Source: an uncultured Methanomassiliicoccaceae archaeon
Lineage (GTDB): Archaea > Thermoplasmatota > Thermoplasmata > Methanomassiliicoccales > Methanomethylophilaceae
Assembly: GCA_945492685.1 (NCBI GenBank)
Contig: CALYUZ010000044.1
Location: 1 to 6,580, forward strand
Direction: 5' to 3'
DNA length: 6,580 bases
In this document: positions 5,099 to 6,580 of the stretch, one piece after another
Position numbering within the stretch: position 1 is the stretch's first letter
Layout: every line of letters starts with the position of its first letter
Notes under the pieces: generated by a model
The model's database searches: none
What the model saw: only the letters and a program-made list of their open reading frames with translations
What the model was told of the DNA's origin: nothing
Program-made: the position numbers and the translations under genes

Positions 5099-6580
5099 AT
5101 GGCTGAAATATTCGATTCACTCGCAACAACACTGGTCGACACCTTCAAGGAGGCGACCTTTGTACTGCCCGAGCTCATCGTGCTGATTGCAGCATTGATC
5201 GCACCCTTGGTGTTCTACCTCACGAAGAACGGCAAGATCGTTGCGGCAGTCTCGTTCGCACTGATTGCGGTCTCCGCTCTGGTCACGATGCTGCTCATGC
5301 ACACCGTCACCTACGGTGTCGCAGCCTCCATGTTCGAGTTCGATGCATTCTCGTCACTGATGATGCTCCTCTTCATGGCGGTCGCGTTCCTGACCATCAT
5401 GGTCTCCCCGTGCCACGTGGAGACCACCAAGCACGCCGGAGAGTACTACGCACTCATCTGTGCGATCGTTGCAGGTATGATGTTCGCGGCATCTGCGGCC
5501 AACCTCCTCGCGATCTTCATCTCCGTCGAGGTCGTCAGTATCTCCTCCTACGCACTGGTCGCTCTCAAGAAGAACGATCCCCGTGCGTCCGAGGCCGCAG
5601 TGAAGTACCTGATCATCGGAGCGTTCTCCACAGCACTCACACTGTTCGGAATGTCCATGATCTTCGGAGTCACCGGAACACTCGACATCGCAGAGATTTC
5701 CGCTATCGTACCCACCATGGCTGCCAACTGGGCATTCATCGTCGGTTGCATCGGAATGATCGCAGGTTACGGATTCAAGATCGCAGCAGTGCCGTTCCAC
5801 TCCTGGGCACCCGATGTCTATGAGGGAGCATCCACCCCTGTGTCCGGATTCCTCGCCACCGCATCCAAGAAGATGGGATTCGCAGTACTGTTCAAGATCT
5901 TCTTCGCGCTGTTCATCATCGGCAGCACCGGGGTCTTCACTCTTGAGTTCCAGTACGTCTTCGCCATCATCGCGGCCTTCACCATGACCGTCGGTAACGT
6001 CGTGGCGATCTCCCAGAGCAACATCAAGAGGATGCTCGCATACTCGAGTGTTGCACAGGCAGGATACATCATGATCGCTCTCGCTGTCATGAGCCAGTAC
6101 GCCACCACCGGAGCACTCTTCCACATGTTCACCCACGTGGTCATGAAGGGAGGAGCGTTCATCATCGTGGCCGCCCTGATCACTGCCGGACTCGGTGAGA
6201 AGATCGAGGATTACAAGGGACTCGCAAAGAGGGCACCTCTCGTCGCAGCGGCGATGATGCTGTTCCTGTTCTCTCTTGCAGGTATCCCTCCTCTCGCAGG
6301 ATTCACCTCCAAGTTCGTGCTGTTCTCCGGTGCGATCTTCGTCAACGGTGCAGTCTCCATGCAGTGGATGTGGCTCGCTCTCATCGCGGTCCTCAACTCT
6401 GCCATCTCCCTGTACTACTACGCACGTGTAGTCAAGGCGATGTACATCGAGAAGCCTGCCTGCGAGGACAAGGTCTCCGTACCCAAGCCCTTCATGGTCG
6501 CCATCCTCCTCTGTGTGATCGGTGTCATCGTTCTCGGAGTCTACCCCGAGTACCTCATCGACCTCTGCAGTAAGGCAGCG
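5099..6580 (+). CDS. fpoN: FpoN (NuoN-like antiporter subunit, 3' end outside the window)
   Basis: The third antiporter-like proton-translocating subunit, next to FpoK in the assembled arm. I translated it by hand from the ATG at 5099. It runs 494 residues in frame to the last base with no stop, and E. coli NuoN has 485, so only a short tail is likely missing. Residues matching the E. coli ion path are E144 in ISVEVVSISSYALVAL (E133), K169 in AAVKYLIIGAFSTAL (K158), K227 in GFKIAAVPFHSWAPDVYEGA (K217), K257 in ATASKKMGFAVLFK (K247) and K405 in GFTSKFVLF (K395). Spacing to E. coli is constant within one residue. The motif VPFHSWAPDVYEGASTPVSG is diagnostic for NuoN rather than NuoL or NuoM. 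A hydrophilic segment of about 20 residues precedes the first helix. The gap to fpoM is 13 bases, the widest in the window, and it carries the SD. No frameshift is seen. Confidence 0.95.
   Translation, partial: MAEIFDSLATTLVDTFKEATFVLPELIVLIAALIAPLVFYLTKNGKIVAAVSFALIAVSALVTMLLMHTVTYGVAASMFEFDAFSSLMMLLFMAVAFLTIMVSPCHVETTKHAGEYYALICAIVAGMMFAASAANLLAIFISVEVVSISSYALVALKKNDPRASEAAVKYLIIGAFSTALTLFGMSMIFGVTGTLDIAEISAIVPTMAANWAFIVGCIGMIAGYGFKIAAVPFHSWAPDVYEGASTPVSGFLATASKKMGFAVLFKIFFALFIIGSTGVFTLEFQYVFAIIAAFTMTVGNVVAISQSNIKRMLAYSSVAQAGYIMIALAVMSQYATTGALFHMFTHVVMKGGAFIIVAALITAGLGEKIEDYKGLAKRAPLVAAAMMLFLFSLAGIPPLAGFTSKFVLFSGAIFVNGAVSMQWMWLALIAVLNSAISLYYYARVVKAMYIEKPACEDKVSVPKPFMVAILLCVIGVIVLGVYPEYLIDLCSKAA

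Noticed and set aside
3628..5178. A 516-residue open frame on the - strand opposite fpoM
   Set aside because: Same codon-register shadow. It begins and ends where TTA or TCA codons occur in the sense genes, and the product is acidic and unrecognisable.
5354..6136. A 260-residue open frame on the - strand opposite fpoN
   Set aside because: Shadow of fpoN, with the same acidic Asp/Glu/His/Cys composition and no start context.
1..6580. Mobile elements, CRISPR arrays, RNA genes, promoters or terminators
   Set aside because: Coding sequence is continuous with gaps of at most 13 bases. I saw no repeats, inverted termini, tRNA-like folds or T-rich ends.

Overview
The window is a stretch of one tightly packed operon on the + strand. 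It encodes the membrane arm, plus the connecting iron-sulfur subunit, of an archaeal complex I relative of the F420H2 dehydrogenase (Fpo) type. The order is fpoI (5' end outside the window), fpoJ N-terminal half, fpoJ C-terminal half, fpoK, fpoL, fpoM, fpoN (3' end outside the window). Junctions run from an 8-base overlap to a 13-base gap, so there is no room for promoters, terminators or other genes, and I see none. There are no RNA genes, mobile elements, CRISPR arrays or sizeable repeats.

Organism: almost certainly an archaeon. The two-piece fpoJ followed by K-L-M-N matches methanogen Fpo operons. The third codon position is GC-rich, Gly is mostly GGA, Arg is often AGG, and Shine-Dalgarno (SD) sites are strong. 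None of the six visible stop codons is TAG, which fits (weakly) a lineage that reads TAG as pyrrolysine. My best guess is a Thermoplasmatota methanogen of the order Methanomassiliicoccales, possibly Methanomethylophilaceae. Methanosarcinales cannot be excluded from the sequence alone.

How the parts work together: FpoI carries electrons through [4Fe-4S] clusters towards the quinone-like site of the complex. FpoJ and FpoK form the narrow part of the membrane arm, with a chain of buried acidic residues. FpoL, FpoM and FpoN are three related antiporter-like proton-pumping subunits, and their key Glu and Lys residues are all intact. In Methanomassiliicoccales such a 'headless' complex, lacking the F420H2-oxidising subunit FpoF, is thought to oxidise reduced ferredoxin and to work with heterodisulfide reductase while pumping ions for ATP synthesis. 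The F, A-D and H genes are not visible here, so that part is family knowledge plus inference.

The most unusual feature is FpoI. After the normal NuoI/FpoI domain with two cluster motifs it carries a second two-cluster ferredoxin domain, so four CxxCxxCxxxCP motifs in all. This is a candidate built-in electron entry module. Smaller points are a TTG start for fpoL, C-terminal tails that double as SD sites for the next gene, and His-Cys-His motifs in corresponding loops of FpoL and FpoM.
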